Position numbers and translations under genes: made by a program. A stretch of 64,000 nt of DNA from an uncultured Bacilli bacterium (GTDB lineage: Bacteria; Bacillota_I; Bacilli_A; RF39; UBA660): assembly GCA_944363635.1 (NCBI GenBank), contig CALVUP010000005.1, positions 1 to 64,000 of the forward strand, read 5' to 3'. Positions 1-7,935 of this stretch are shown piece by piece. The notes below the pieces were generated by a model that did not search any database, was not told where the DNA came from, and was given only the letters and a program-made list of their open reading frames with translations. Every line of letters begins with the position of its first letter. The stretch's first letter is position 1.

Positions 1-2
1 AT

Positions 3-347
3 TTATAACTCACTTTTTATTTGCTTAATTTTTTCTTCAATTCTCTTTCCATATGCAATGGAATCATCATACACAAAAATAAGTTCTGGTGTATGACGAA
101 TATTTTGTTTTTCCGCTAATTTGCTGCGTATAAAAGGTGCAGCTTTTTTTAATGCCTTTAGAGTTTCTTCTTTGTTTTGTTCTTCTAAAACGGTAAAATA
201 TACTTTAGCATAACTTAGATCATTCGTAATTTTACATCCCGTAATTGTTACAAAACGAATATTTTTATCTTTAACTTCAAGTTCTAAAATCATACTGATT
301 GCTTTAGCAAACGTATGATTTAGTCTTTCAATTTTATTGTTATTCAT
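3..347 (-). CDS. rbfA: Ribosome-binding factor A
   Basis: RbfA is a small KH-like protein that matures the 5' end of 16S rRNA in the 30S subunit. The 114-residue protein has the family's usual length, with the N-terminal pattern INxxxAKAIS-like helix, the central KVYFTVL strand and the C-terminal segment RHTPELIFVYDDSIAYG typical of RbfA. It overlaps the end of infB by 4 bases, so the two are probably translationally coupled as the last genes of the rimP-nusA-ylxR-infB-rbfA operon seen in the window. The stop codon lies two bases inside the window edge, so the gene is complete. Identification is firm. Confidence 0.95.
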   Translation of the reverse strand: MNNNKIERLNHTFAKAISMILELEVKDKNIRFVTITGCKITNDLSYAKVYFTVLEEQNKEETLKALKKAAPFIRSKLAEKQNIRHTPELIFVYDDSIAYGKRIEEKIKQIKSEL

Positions 348-2464
348 CTTTTAATCTCAACAAGTTCAAAAGTTTCAATTACATCGTTTTCTTTTAGATC
401 TTGGAAGTTTTCTAAAGTAATGCCACAGTCCATATCCTTTTTTACAGATTTTACTTGATCCTTTTCTCTTTGAACAGATTTGATTTTGCCTGTATACATT
501 ACAACTCCGTCTCGAATAACTCTAGCATCAGATCCATTGGTAATTTCACCATCCATCACATGACATCCCGCAATATTTCCCACTTTTGAAAATTTAAATA
601 GTTTTCGAATTTCAGCGTGTCCAGTAATTTTTTCTTCATATTCTGGATCAAGCATCCCTTTCATTGCAGCTTCCATTTCTTCTACAACTTTATAAATGAT
701 ATTATGAAGACGGATGTCTACATTATTTTGTTTCGCAAGTTCAATGGTTTTATTACTTGGTCTTACATTAAATCCAATAATAATTGCATTGGAAGCATTG
801 GCAAGAACAACATCACTTTCAGTGATACCACCAACGCCACTGCGAATTACATTAATTTTAACGCCTTCAACATCAATCTTATTTAATGAGTTCTTTACAG
901 CTTCTTCGCTGCCTTTTACATCGGTTTTTAATACCACATTAATTTCTTTTACGCCCTCTTTAATCGCAGAGAATAAGTCTTCTAAAGACATACCACTTCG
1001 ATTGGTATCTTGTTCTCTTGCCTTTTCTTTACGTTTTTGAGCAATACTACGTGCTTCTTTTTCAGATTGGAAAGCCATAAATTTATCTCCTGCAGTAGGA
1101 AGATCATTAAGTCCTGTAATTTCTACTGGGGTAGATGGTAAAGCAAAAGCAATTTCTGATCCTTTATCATCTTTTAAAGTTCTAATTTTTCCATAAGTAG
1201 TCCCTACAACAACTGGATCTCCTAATCGTAAAGTTCCATTTTGAATTAAAAGACTTGCAACACTTCCTTTGTGTTTATCCATTCGAGCTTCTAATACAGC
1301 ACCAGAGGCATATCGATTTGGATTGGCTTTTAATTCTTGCATAGAAGCAACAAGTAAGATGGATTCTAATAATTCATTAATTCCCTCTCCAGTTTTGGCA
1401 GAAATTTTATTAAAAATAATATCTCCACCCCACTCTTCAGGGGTTAATCCATACTCGGAAAGTTCCGTCATTACTTTTTCTGGATTGGCATTTGGTTTAT
1501 CCATTTTATTAATAGCTACAAGAATTGGAACTTTAGCTGCTTTAGCATGATCAATTGCTTCTTTGGTTTGAGGCATAACCCCATCATCTGCTGCTACAAT
1601 AATAATAACAATATCGGTAACAGAAGCTCCTCTTGCTCGCATTTCTGTAAACGCTTCATGCCCAGGTGTATCGATAAATGTAATTAATTCACCATTGTAT
1701 TTCACTTGATAAGCACCAATGGCTTGCGTAATTCCTCCTGCTTCGCTTTCAACAACACTCGTGCTTCTTATTTTATCTAATAAAGAGGTTTTACCGTGAT
1801 CAACATGTCCCATAATTGTCACAACAGGAGGACGTGGTTGTAAATCTTTTTCATCATCCAACATTTCATAATTTTCAAAATCATCAATTTCTGCCTGTTC
1901 TTCACGTTTTAAAACTTTATCATAATCAGATACTAAAATTTCACAAACATCAAAAGGAAGAGCATAATTTAAATTGGCCATAACTCCAAGAGAAATTAAT
2001 TTTTTAATCATGTCCGCAGGATTAATTTTCATCGTTTCAGACAAATCTCTTACTGTCATACCCTCTTTATAAAGAACAACATGTGTATTTTCGGCATTGC
2101 TTTGTAATTTTTCACGATGTTTATACATTTCCTTTTTCTGTTTTAAATATTCTTCGTTTTTCTTACTTGCTGGTTTTTTCTTGACTTTTTGTTTTTTTGT
2201 GATCGTCTTATCAATATCGATGGCTGCCTCTTCGACAATTCTATCTACGGTTTCAATAAGTTCATCTTCTTGTAAAGCTTCTGCCTCTTCATCAGAAATA
2301 ACATAATCTTCACTATCTTGAAGCTCATTATCAAGTAAAATGATATCATCTTCACTTAACATGGAATCTTCATTTTCAACTTTAATATCCAGCTTATCAC
2401 ATAGCTTAAAGATTTCTTCCTTTGTTCTTGAAACATCCATAGCATATTCTAATACACTCATCAT
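344..2464 (-). CDS. infB: Translation initiation factor IF-2
   Basis: IF-2 is the GTPase that brings initiator tRNA to the 30S subunit and promotes subunit joining. The GTPase domain is complete: G1 GHVDHGKT, G3 DTPGHE, G4 NKMD. The N-terminal IF2N-type domain is present ([15 protein letters not shown] near the start), followed by an acidic/lysine-rich linker and a second IF2N-like segment ([21 protein letters not shown]). About 706 residues, compact for the family. I place the start at the ATG at 2464, about seven bases after an AGGTGA site; a GTG at 2473 lies inside that site. It follows ylxR directly; the ylxQ gene often found between them is absent. Confidence 0.97.
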   Translation of the reverse strand: MMSVLEYAMDVSRTKEEIFKLCDKLDIKVENEDSMLSEDDIILLDNELQDSEDYVISDEEAEALQEDELIETVDRIVEEAAIDIDKTITKKQKVKKKPASKKNEEYLKQKKEMYKHREKLQSNAENTHVVLYKEGMTVRDLSETMKINPADMIKKLISLGVMANLNYALPFDVCEILVSDYDKVLKREEQAEIDDFENYEMLDDEKDLQPRPPVVTIMGHVDHGKTSLLDKIRSTSVVESEAGGITQAIGAYQVKYNGELITFIDTPGHEAFTEMRARGASVTDIVIIIVAADDGVMPQTKEAIDHAKAAKVPILVAINKMDKPNANPEKVMTELSEYGLTPEEWGGDIIFNKISAKTGEGINELLESILLVASMQELKANPNRYASGAVLEARMDKHKGSVASLLIQNGTLRLGDPVVVGTTYGKIRTLKDDKGSEIAFALPSTPVEITGLNDLPTAGDKFMAFQSEKEARSIAQKRKEKAREQDTNRSGMSLEDLFSAIKEGVKEINVVLKTDVKGSEEAVKNSLNKIDVEGVKINVIRSGVGGITESDVVLANASNAIIIGFNVRPSNKTIELAKQNNVDIRLHNIIYKVVEEMEAAMKGMLDPEYEEKITGHAEIRKLFKFSKVGNIAGCHVMDGEITNGSDARVIRDGVVMYTGKIKSVQREKDQVKSVKKDMDCGITLENFQDLKENDVIETFELVEIKR

Positions 2465-2483
2465 ATTTATCACCTATCCTTTT

Positions 2484-2747
2484 CTATTGATTTATGATCG
2501 CTTCTATTTCTTCATAGACCTCCGAAGGAACTTGACATTCTAGATGCCTTTCTAATTGTTTTGTTTTTTTAGCTTTTTCTAATATAGCCATATCTTTTTT
2601 AATATATGCACCCCTACCATTTAATTTTCCTGTTAAATCTACAACGACTACTCCATCAGGGGTTCTTACAATTCTTAATAATTCTGCCTTAGGCAGTTTT
2701 TCTTTTGATATAACACAAGTCCTTAGCGGTATTTTCTTTGTTTTCAT
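2484..2747 (-). CDS. ylxR: YlxR/RnpM family RNA-binding protein
   Basis: An 87-residue YlxR-family protein. Members are small basic proteins encoded in the nusA-infB operon; the family has been linked to RNase P modulation and is also called RnpM. Family hallmarks visible are PLRTCVISKEKLPKAELLRIVR near the N-terminus and the GRGAYIKKD loop in the middle. It sits between nusA (8 bases away) and infB (19 bases). Its usual partner ylxQ (L7Ae-like) is not present next to it. Identification from motif and position is strong; the cellular role in this organism is inferred. Confidence 0.93.
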   Translation of the reverse strand: MKTKKIPLRTCVISKEKLPKAELLRIVRTPDGVVVVDLTGKLNGRGAYIKKDMAILEKAKKTKQLERHLECQVPSEVYEEIEAIINQ

Positions 2748-2755
2748 TTTTTCAC

Positions 2756-3823
2756 CTACTCACTGCGAATTACAATTCCTAATTCTTTGGCTTGTTCACT
2801 GGTCTTAATATCAATTTTGTAATGCGTTAATTTGCTTGCAAGTTTTGCATTTTGGCCCTTACGTCCAATTGCAAGAGAAAAATTGTCTCCATCTGCAACT
2901 ACAATAGCTTCTTGTTTTTTAGGATCTGTAATAATGACATTTACATCTTTAGCAGGCGATAAAGCATTCGCAATAAAAACGGCTGGATCTTTATCATATC
3001 TTACAACATCAATTTTTTCATTACCAACCTCTTTTAAAATGTTAGCAATTCGAGACCCTTTTTCTCCAATACATGCTCCAATAGGATCAATGCGTTCGTT
3101 TTCGGAATAAACCGCCACTTTACTTCTTACACCAGCTTCTCTGGCAACAGAATAAATCATAACAGAACCATCTGATAATTCAGGAATTTCAAGTTCAAAT
3201 AATCTTTTTAAGAATCCATAATGTCTTCTGGATAATAAAATTAATAAACCTTTTCCATTATTATCTACTTTTGTAACATAGACTTTAATACTAGATCCCA
3301 TAACAATCTTTTCCCCTGGGATTAAATCTTTCTTAGGAAGAATTCCATTCATTCGACCAAGATCTACAAAATAGTTATCAGTATCTTCTAAAGCTACAGT
3401 ACCAACCATAAGTTCATCCTGTTTATCGCCATATTCTTCCATAATTGAATTTCTTTCCGCTTCTCTTATTTTTTGAATAATCACTTGTTTAGCTGTAGAA
3501 GCCGCAACACGACCAAAATCTTTTGGAGTCACTTCAGTATCAATGGTATCTCCAAGTTCTTTTGTAGGATCAATTTTTTTAGCATCTTCTAAAGAAATTT
3601 CAAAAATATCATCTTCTACTTCTTCTACAATCGTCCTATAAGAATAAACTTTAATGATTCCATTATCACGATTAATTTCAACTTTTACATTTTGATCCCC
3701 ATCAAAATTTTTCTTATAAGCAGCGGTTAATGCAAGCTCCATAGCTTCAAATACAACATCTGGTTTGATTCCTTTTTCTTTGACAATATTATCAACGGCT
3801 TTGATAAAATCTTTTCCATTCAT
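2756..3823 (-). CDS. nusA: Transcription termination/antitermination factor NusA
   Basis: NusA binds RNA polymerase and modulates pausing, termination and antitermination. The order is the N-terminal RNAP-binding domain (MNGKDFIKAVDNIVKEKG), an S1 domain around residues 130-200, then KH domains with GACIGEKGSRI and the second AIGRKGQNAKLAS. There is no acidic C-terminal repeat extension, as usual for Firmicutes. The start at 3823 follows an AAGGAG site about nine bases upstream and lies one base beyond the rimP stop, so upstream methionines are rejected. 355 residues. Confidence 0.96.
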   Translation of the reverse strand: MNGKDFIKAVDNIVKEKGIKPDVVFEAMELALTAAYKKNFDGDQNVKVEINRDNGIIKVYSYRTIVEEVEDDIFEISLEDAKKIDPTKELGDTIDTEVTPKDFGRVAASTAKQVIIQKIREAERNSIMEEYGDKQDELMVGTVALEDTDNYFVDLGRMNGILPKKDLIPGEKIVMGSSIKVYVTKVDNNGKGLLILLSRRHYGFLKRLFELEIPELSDGSVMIYSVAREAGVRSKVAVYSENERIDPIGACIGEKGSRIANILKEVGNEKIDVVRYDKDPAVFIANALSPAKDVNVIITDPKKQEAIVVADGDNFSLAIGRKGQNAKLASKLTHYKIDIKTSEQAKELGIVIRSE

Positions 3824-3824
3824 T

Positions 3825-4079
3825 TTAAACATCTCCTTTTTCTTTCGCATATATATCCAAAACATCGATATCTTCTGCTAAATGATTCTCATCTACAATT
3901 TTATTTAAAATATCGGTAGCTTTTACCACGGTATCTAAATCGATGTATTTGTCTTCTTTTGTATCTAAAACAATGTATAACGTCGTCATATTTCCTTCTT
4001 TTTCGGTATATACATCATCAATAAATACTTTTAGATCTTCTAATTGGTCTTTTGCCAATGAAATAATTTTTTCCTTCAT
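3825..4079 (-). CDS. rimP: Short RimP-like ribosome maturation factor, N-terminal domain only
   Basis: First gene of the nusA operon, in the position where rimP always lies. The 84-residue product resembles only the N-terminal alpha/beta domain of RimP: a helix (IISLAKDQLEDLKVFIDDVY), a strand (TTLYIVLDT), an acidic IDLDTVVKATDILNKIVDE helix, then a final short strand. Full RimP is about 150 residues with a C-terminal SH3-like domain. Here nusA begins one base after the stop, so there is no room for that domain, and no frameshift is visible. The expected LEVSSPG-like motif is replaced by DVLDIYAKEKGDV. Role in 30S maturation is inferred from position. Confidence 0.75.
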   Translation of the reverse strand: MKEKIISLAKDQLEDLKVFIDDVYTEKEGNMTTLYIVLDTKEDKYIDLDTVVKATDILNKIVDENHLAEDIDVLDIYAKEKGDV

Positions 4080-4101
4080 AACGCCTCCATATCAAATGAA
4101 A

Positions 4102-4122
4102 GAGTGGGATTATGTCCCACTC
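4102..4122 (-). promoter_or_regulatory. Leader hairpin upstream of rimP-nusA operon
   Basis: GAGTGGGA pairs with TCCCACTC around a short loop. It lies between the presumed promoter at 4136-4163 and the rimP start, so it is inside the 5' leader of the operon. On the minus strand it is followed by TTTCATTT, a poor U-tract, so it could be a weak attenuator, an RNA-stability hairpin, or simply a terminator for read-through from the gene upstream. Confidence 0.5.
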
Positions 4123-4135
4123 CGTTGTTACATCT

Positions 4136-4163
4136 ATTATATCATATAATTTTCTATTTACAA
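4136..4163 (-). promoter_or_regulatory. Promoter for rimP-nusA-ylxR-infB-rbfA operon
   Basis: On the minus strand TTGTAA (4163-4158) is separated by 16 bases from TATAAT (4141-4136). The -35 box overlaps the stop codon of the upstream membrane-protein gene. The transcript would start about 50 bases before rimP and carry the leader hairpin. Confidence 0.6.
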
Positions 4164-4919
4164 GCTTTTTCTACTTGAATTTTGGATTTGTTTTACAAAT
4201 TTTTTCGTTGTCATAGTATCGACATTGACTGGTTCAAATAGTTTTTCTAATTGTTTTGTTGTTTTACTTTTTCTATGATTCTTTTTAATAATTTTAGCAC
4301 AATTGTCATGATTTAATCCGTACCAAACATTCTGGATATACTGAGCATTATCTTCTTTCATTTTTTCTACATTAATGGTAGTAAAATGAATGTTTCCTTT
4401 CTCTTTTTTAAAATACTTTTGTTTACTTTTTGGTGAGTGATCTAAATCCTTTATTCTTGTTAATTTCATATCAATGTTGGATAAAATTGTATTTAAATTT
4501 CTTATGGTTGCTTTATTTTTTCTATATTGTTTCATTAGATCGATAAATAAAGTAGAAGCTGCAACTGCTCCAAAACCTATAGCTCCCGTACTAAATAAAA
4601 GTACTGGTAGTGCTCCAACAGCAGCTATAGCACTCACTGTATATATAAACACAGATATTATAATTAAGTCCATGAATCCAAATGTCCATAATAACATTTT
4701 ATTAAAAGGTTTATTTTTTGATAGAAGAGCTTTATTGTTTACGATTTGTTGTTTTTGCTCTTTTAAAATTTCAATTTCATTTTTTGTTAGAATGCTTTCT
4801 TGTAACGGATCATTTTTTTTACAGACAATGGTTGTCTTTTTTTCTGTATCTTCTTGAATGGATACAAGAGATGATTGATTCTTTTCATCTTTACTGATTA
4901 CTTCATAACCTTGGATCAT
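4158..4919 (-). CDS. Unknown membrane protein with central two-helix segment
   Basis: 253 residues, not recognised. The middle third holds two adjacent hydrophobic stretches (roughly residues 73-95 and 98-120, including LLWTFGFMDLIIISVFIY and a glycine/alanine-rich LLFSTGAIGFGAVAAS), flanked by charged coiled-coil-like helices. The C-terminal 100 residues are basic and soluble. It has its own strong promoter and an AAGGGGG ribosome site. It stands between hisS and the nusA operon and is transcribed alone. No catalytic motif is seen and no function is proposed. Confidence 0.7.
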   Translation of the reverse strand: MIQGYEVISKDEKNQSSLVSIQEDTEKKTTIVCKKNDPLQESILTKNEIEILKEQKQQIVNNKALLSKNKPFNKMLLWTFGFMDLIIISVFIYTVSAIAAVGALPVLLFSTGAIGFGAVAASTLFIDLMKQYRKNKATIRNLNTILSNIDMKLTRIKDLDHSPKSKQKYFKKEKGNIHFTTINVEKMKEDNAQYIQNVWYGLNHDNCAKIIKKNHRKSKTTKQLEKLFEPVNVDTMTTKKFVKQIQNSSRKSL

Positions 4920-4950
4920 AATAAAAACCCCCTTCTTAAATCTGCTCTAT

Positions 4951-4979
4951 ATTATACACTATTTTTACACTTTTTTCAA
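4951..4979 (-). promoter_or_regulatory. Promoter of the 253-residue membrane protein gene
   Basis: Minus strand TTGAAA (4979-4974), a 17-base spacer, then TATAAT (4956-4951), about 30 bases before the start codon. It lies immediately downstream of hisS, making this gene independent of the hisS attenuator. Confidence 0.7.
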
Positions 4980-4989
4980 GTTTTTTCGT

Positions 4990-6300
4990 TTAATCTTTGA
5001 TTTTTCGAATAAATTCTTCGATCGTAAGCAATTCTTGTTCTCCGGTTTGCATATTCTTTAAAGAGATTTTATTTTCTTGTTCTTCTTCTTCTCCAATAAT
5101 ACCAACATAAGGAACTTGAATACGATTGGCATATTTGAATTTTTGTTTTGTGGTTTTTTCTAAATCACAAACATCTACTTTAATATCTTGATCTCTTGCT
5201 TGTTTTGCGACATTTAAAACATAATTGCTGTTATTGGTCATAGAAATCAATAATACATCCAATAATGTTTTCTTTTCGACCTTAATAATTCCAGCTTCCC
5301 TTAATTGATAAAATAAACGAGTAAGTCCAATAGACATTCCGACCCCTGGTAACTTTTTATCGGTGTAAAATTCCGCGAGTGAATCAAAACGTCCTCCTGA
5401 ACAAATACTACCAATAGAAGGATAATCATTTAGAATGGTTTCATAGACAGTACCTGTATAATAATCAAGCCCTCTAGCAATCGTTAAATCAATCGTGAAA
5501 TTTTCTTCTTTCATACCTAAATCACGCATATAAGAAATCACGGTTTTGATTTCTTCTAAACCAAGTAAGAAAGTTTCATTTTTTATATTTAACATTTCTA
5601 ATTGTTCTATTTTTTCATTTGTACTACCACTAATCTTGATAAAGTTTAAAACACCTTTTACTTGCTCTTGTGAAAGATTCAAATCCAATAAATTTTCTTT
5701 AACTTTTTCTTCCCCTATTTTATCAATCTTATCAATTTCTCTTAAGATTTCTTTAGTATTGTTTTCTACTTGTAAAGATTGAAACAAACCATTTAAGAGT
5801 TTTCTATTATTGATGCGAATGGTAAATTTACCAATATTCATTTTCGTAAATATTTCACTAATTACACATGGAATTTGTGCATCGTTTAATAATGATAGTT
5901 CATTATCTCCTATGATATCTATATCACATTGATAAAACTCTCTAAAACGACCCTTTTGACTTCTTTCTCCTCGATATACTTTTCCAATTTGATATCTTTT
6001 GAATGGGAAAATCAAATCGTTGTAGTTCTTTGCTACATATTTTGCTAAAGGGACGGTTAAATCAAATCGCAAAGATAAATCGTTATCCCCTTTATTAAAA
6101 CGATAAATTTGTTTTTCAGTCTCTCCTCCTGCTTTAGCAAGAAGAACACTTGAATACTCAATGACTGGCGTATCTAGTGGTAAAAAACCATATTTTTCAT
6201 AAGTTTCTCGAATAATATCTTGTAACTGATTAAATAATATTTGTTCTTCTGGTAATAATTCTAAAAATCCAGATAATGTTCTTGGTTCTACTTTTTCCAT
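4990..6300 (-). CDS. hisS: Histidyl-tRNA synthetase
   Basis: Class II synthetase that charges tRNA-His. 436 residues with the expected signatures: motif 1 region TPVIEYSSVLLAK, motif 2 KVYRGERSQKGRFREFYQ, the HisA motif LARGLDYYTGTVYE, and the motif 3 region SIGLTRLFYQL, followed by the C-terminal anticodon-binding domain (YVLNVAKQARDQDIKVDVCDLEKT). Start chosen at 6300 with an AAAGGAAG site. Immediately upstream is a leader with a His-rich peptide, three competing hairpins and an intrinsic terminator, so expression is predicted to follow the charging level of tRNA-His. It is transcribed from its own consensus promoter and is not paired with aspS, the usual neighbour in Bacillus. Confidence 0.98.
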   Translation of the reverse strand: MEKVEPRTLSGFLELLPEEQILFNQLQDIIRETYEKYGFLPLDTPVIEYSSVLLAKAGGETEKQIYRFNKGDNDLSLRFDLTVPLAKYVAKNYNDLIFPFKRYQIGKVYRGERSQKGRFREFYQCDIDIIGDNELSLLNDAQIPCVISEIFTKMNIGKFTIRINNRKLLNGLFQSLQVENNTKEILREIDKIDKIGEEKVKENLLDLNLSQEQVKGVLNFIKISGSTNEKIEQLEMLNIKNETFLLGLEEIKTVISYMRDLGMKEENFTIDLTIARGLDYYTGTVYETILNDYPSIGSICSGGRFDSLAEFYTDKKLPGVGMSIGLTRLFYQLREAGIIKVEKKTLLDVLLISMTNNSNYVLNVAKQARDQDIKVDVCDLEKTTKQKFKYANRIQVPYVGIIGEEEEQENKISLKNMQTGEQELLTIEEFIRKIKD

Positions 6301-6326
6301 AAAAATCTTCCTTTCTTTAAATAAAA

Positions 6327-6417
6327 AACTATATAAGCTTATACTTATATAGTTCTAAGTACAAGCATCACAAATAGATGCTTGTTTATACATTTATTTT
6401 TGTATGTTCAAGCACCT
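6327..6417 (-). promoter_or_regulatory. Transcription attenuator of hisS (competing hairpins and terminator)
   Basis: Five segments can be paired in two mutually exclusive ways. A (6417-6409) pairs with B (6385-6376; nine pairs, one G-U). B (6385-6377) pairs instead with C (6369-6361; nine perfect pairs, seven-base loop). C' (6366-6356) pairs with D' (6347-6337; eleven pairs, one G-U), an antiterminator. D (6354-6344) pairs with E (6337-6327; eleven perfect pairs, six-base loop) followed by six Ts, an intrinsic terminator 27 bases before hisS. A:B with C':D' gives read-through; B:C with D:E gives termination. The His codons lie just upstream of A. Confidence 0.85.
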
Positions 6418-6459
6418 GTTATTATAATGATGGTGATGTAGTTTTGTTTTTCTTATCAT
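6394..6459 (-). CDS. Histidine leader peptide of hisS
   Basis: A 21-codon ORF starting at ATG 6459, eight to nine bases after an AAAGGA site, with four consecutive His codons (CAT CAC CAT CAT, 6438-6427) at positions 8-11; the peptide begins MIRKTKLHHHHYNN. Its stop (6396-6394) lies about nine bases before segment B of the attenuator, and codons 15-17 (AGG TGC TTG) form segment A. A ribosome stalled on the His codons would leave A free; one reaching the stop would cover A. This is the classic arrangement of an amino-acid leader peptide. Confidence 0.85.
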   Translation of the reverse strand: MIRKTKLHHHHYNNRCLNIQK

Positions 6460-6482
6460 AATAACATTCCTTTCTGCCTAAA

Positions 6483-6511
6483 ATTATACTATTCATTCTT
6501 CTTTTTGTCAA
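6483..6511 (-). promoter_or_regulatory. Consensus promoter of the hisS leader
   Basis: Perfect minus-strand TTGACA (6511-6506), 17-base spacer and TATAAT (6488-6483). It overlaps the last codons of the upstream gene. The predicted start near 6476 places the leader-peptide ribosome site only a few bases from the 5' end of the transcript. Confidence 0.85.
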
Positions 6512-7259
6512 ACTGCTTTGGTACTTTTCCTATTTTATTATCACTATTTAAAAAATGTACAGTAGAAGGCGTTAGAACACAATCTAATTTTTCTTTTACC
6601 TCTTGATCTAAAAAAGTATAACTATTGATTAATGTGACTATGTTAGCAGAATAACATGGTTCTAATAAAAAACACTCTTTTACTTTTTTGAAATAAGAAG
6701 TAATTGGTTGTTGGTACTTATTTCGTTCATAGGATTCCCTCAGTTGCTTGATTTCCTCTAAATTTTTTGTGAATAGCTTGAGATTTTCCAAAGAATTCCC
6801 TTGTAAACTTTTTATTTTTTTCTTTATTTCCAAAATAGGAGAACTTGTTTGTGTTTCCTCTTCATAATCTAAAATAGACGAGGCTAGTTTGCCATCAATT
6901 GCATTGGTATTATTATTCTCACATTCTTTTAAAATTATTTCTATTTTTTCTACAATTGTGGGGAAAACATATTCATCATAAGAGAGCCTATAGATATCAT
7001 AATAGCCTTCGATATATTCTATATCTAAATAATTTGGTTCTTTTCTTAGCCATTCCTTTTGTAAATTTCTATATCTCATGAAATCCATTAGAGTATATTG
7101 CCGAGGCAATTGACTCCCTCTAAATTCTCCCTCAACATGTTTTATAAAACTACAATTTTCAATGATCTCATAGGCAACATTTCTTAATTTTTCTATATCT
7201 ACACTTACTTTATATTGTACAAATTCTGTATTTTTATCTTCATATTTTAAATAATACAT
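6489..7259 (-). CDS. Unknown protein, paralog of the next gene upstream
   Basis: 256 residues, not recognised. Soluble, lysine and glutamate rich, with no signal peptide, membrane helix or catalytic motif. It starts MYYLKYEDKN and aligns loosely with the 197-residue product upstream (starting MYYKIVKNK): both have a YKV/EIKVD strand near the start, a hydrophobic Y-P-x-I-V/I-x-K/E-I-x-I-I/V-L stretch in the middle, and a K/D-Y/F-x-K-x-x-K-E/S-C-F segment before the end. The two genes are 13 bases apart and look like an old tandem duplication. Their promoter region contains the presumed operator of the neighbouring Nudix-type regulator. Confidence 0.7.
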   Translation of the reverse strand: MYYLKYEDKNTEFVQYKVSVDIEKLRNVAYEIIENCSFIKHVEGEFRGSQLPRQYTLMDFMRYRNLQKEWLRKEPNYLDIEYIEGYYDIYRLSYDEYVFPTIVEKIEIILKECENNNTNAIDGKLASSILDYEEETQTSSPILEIKKKIKSLQGNSLENLKLFTKNLEEIKQLRESYERNKYQQPITSYFKKVKECFLLEPCYSANIVTLINSYTFLDQEVKEKLDCVLTPSTVHFLNSDNKIGKVPKQFDKKKNE

Positions 7260-7272
7260 CTTTTATTCCTCC

Positions 7273-7866
7273 CTATATAGCACTGTTTAACTCTTCATTT
7301 AAATAATTGATAAAATGATTGTTTTCTTCCAATATTTCTTTTGTATAGGCTAATTTCTTCTTGTGTTTTATACTAGGATCAAATTTCATAATTTTATTTA
7401 ACATATCCACTTCATCAATAAATTCTACTTCTTTTACTAACACAACTTTAAAACAACTTTTTATATCTTTGATATATTGGTCATAGGGGTACTCTCTTTT
7501 TATAAGCTTATTTTTATAACGGCTTTCTTCTAAATTTTTAACTTTAGATGGAATTTGGTATTTTCTTAAGAAAGATAAATTTTTATAATCCTGTTTTTCT
7601 AAAACTATATTTAATTCTTTTATAATCTTTGGATAATAAATAACATCATAATCGAATTCGCAAGCTAAAAATAAAAATCTATGTTTATATGTAAAATTAA
7701 TAACTTTCGTATCTTTTTCCATAGGATTGAATAAAGAAGTTGTAATTAAATTTCTATGTTCTTTTCTACCATGTTTATTAATGATTTTATTCATAATTTG
7801 ATTGATTCTTTCATCTACTTTAATTTCATAAAACTTAATTTTGTTTTTAACGATTTTATAATACAT
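7273..7866 (-). CDS. Unknown protein, first of a tandem paralogous pair
   Basis: 197 residues, not recognised, strongly basic. It begins MYYKIVKNKIKFYEIKVD and shares a loose pattern with the following 256-residue protein, including YIKDIKSCF near residue 135. No motif suggests a reaction. The ribosome site is TTAGGAG about nine bases before the start. A perfect inverted repeat TGCGTA-N5-TACGCA lies 28 bases upstream of the start and overlaps the best -10 candidate, so the pair is probably repressed by the Nudix-wHTH protein encoded just upstream. Confidence 0.7.
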   Translation of the reverse strand: MYYKIVKNKIKFYEIKVDERINQIMNKIINKHGRKEHRNLITTSLFNPMEKDTKVINFTYKHRFLFLACEFDYDVIYYPKIIKELNIVLEKQDYKNLSFLRKYQIPSKVKNLEESRYKNKLIKREYPYDQYIKDIKSCFKVVLVKEVEFIDEVDMLNKIMKFDPSIKHKKKLAYTKEILEENNHFINYLNEELNSAI

Positions 7867-7893
7867 ATTTCTTTCTCCTAACTTTCATTTATT

Positions 7894-7910
7894 TGCGTAT
7901 TTTATACGCA
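7894..7910. promoter_or_regulatory. Presumed operator of the Nudix-wHTH regulator (site 2)
   Basis: Perfect inverted repeat TGCGTA-TTTTA-TACGCA. The same pattern, with one mismatch and the same five-base spacing, fills the promoter spacer of the regulator gene at 8631-8647. On the minus strand it contains TATAAA, a possible -10 box for the two downstream unknown genes, so bound repressor would block the promoter. Confidence 0.6.
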
Positions 7911-7935
7911 TTATTAGTTTTTTTAAAATGTATTT

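Noticed and set aside
714-1040. Plus-strand ORF of 108 codons inside infB
   Set aside because: It is the shadow of the highly conserved IF-2 frame, has no ribosome site and low-complexity Ser/Leu composition; the same applies to other plus-strand ORFs inside nusA, ileS, alaS, tsf, rpsB and the ABC genes.
6394-6459. Four consecutive His codons as a trace of an engineered His tag
   Set aside because: The run lies in a natural 21-codon ORF with its own ribosome site, ahead of competing hairpins and hisS; there are no vector sequences around.
6300-6489. T-box leader for hisS
   Set aside because: No T-box sequence (TGGNACC-type) and no stem I with a specifier is present; the terminator pairs instead with leader-peptide-type arms.
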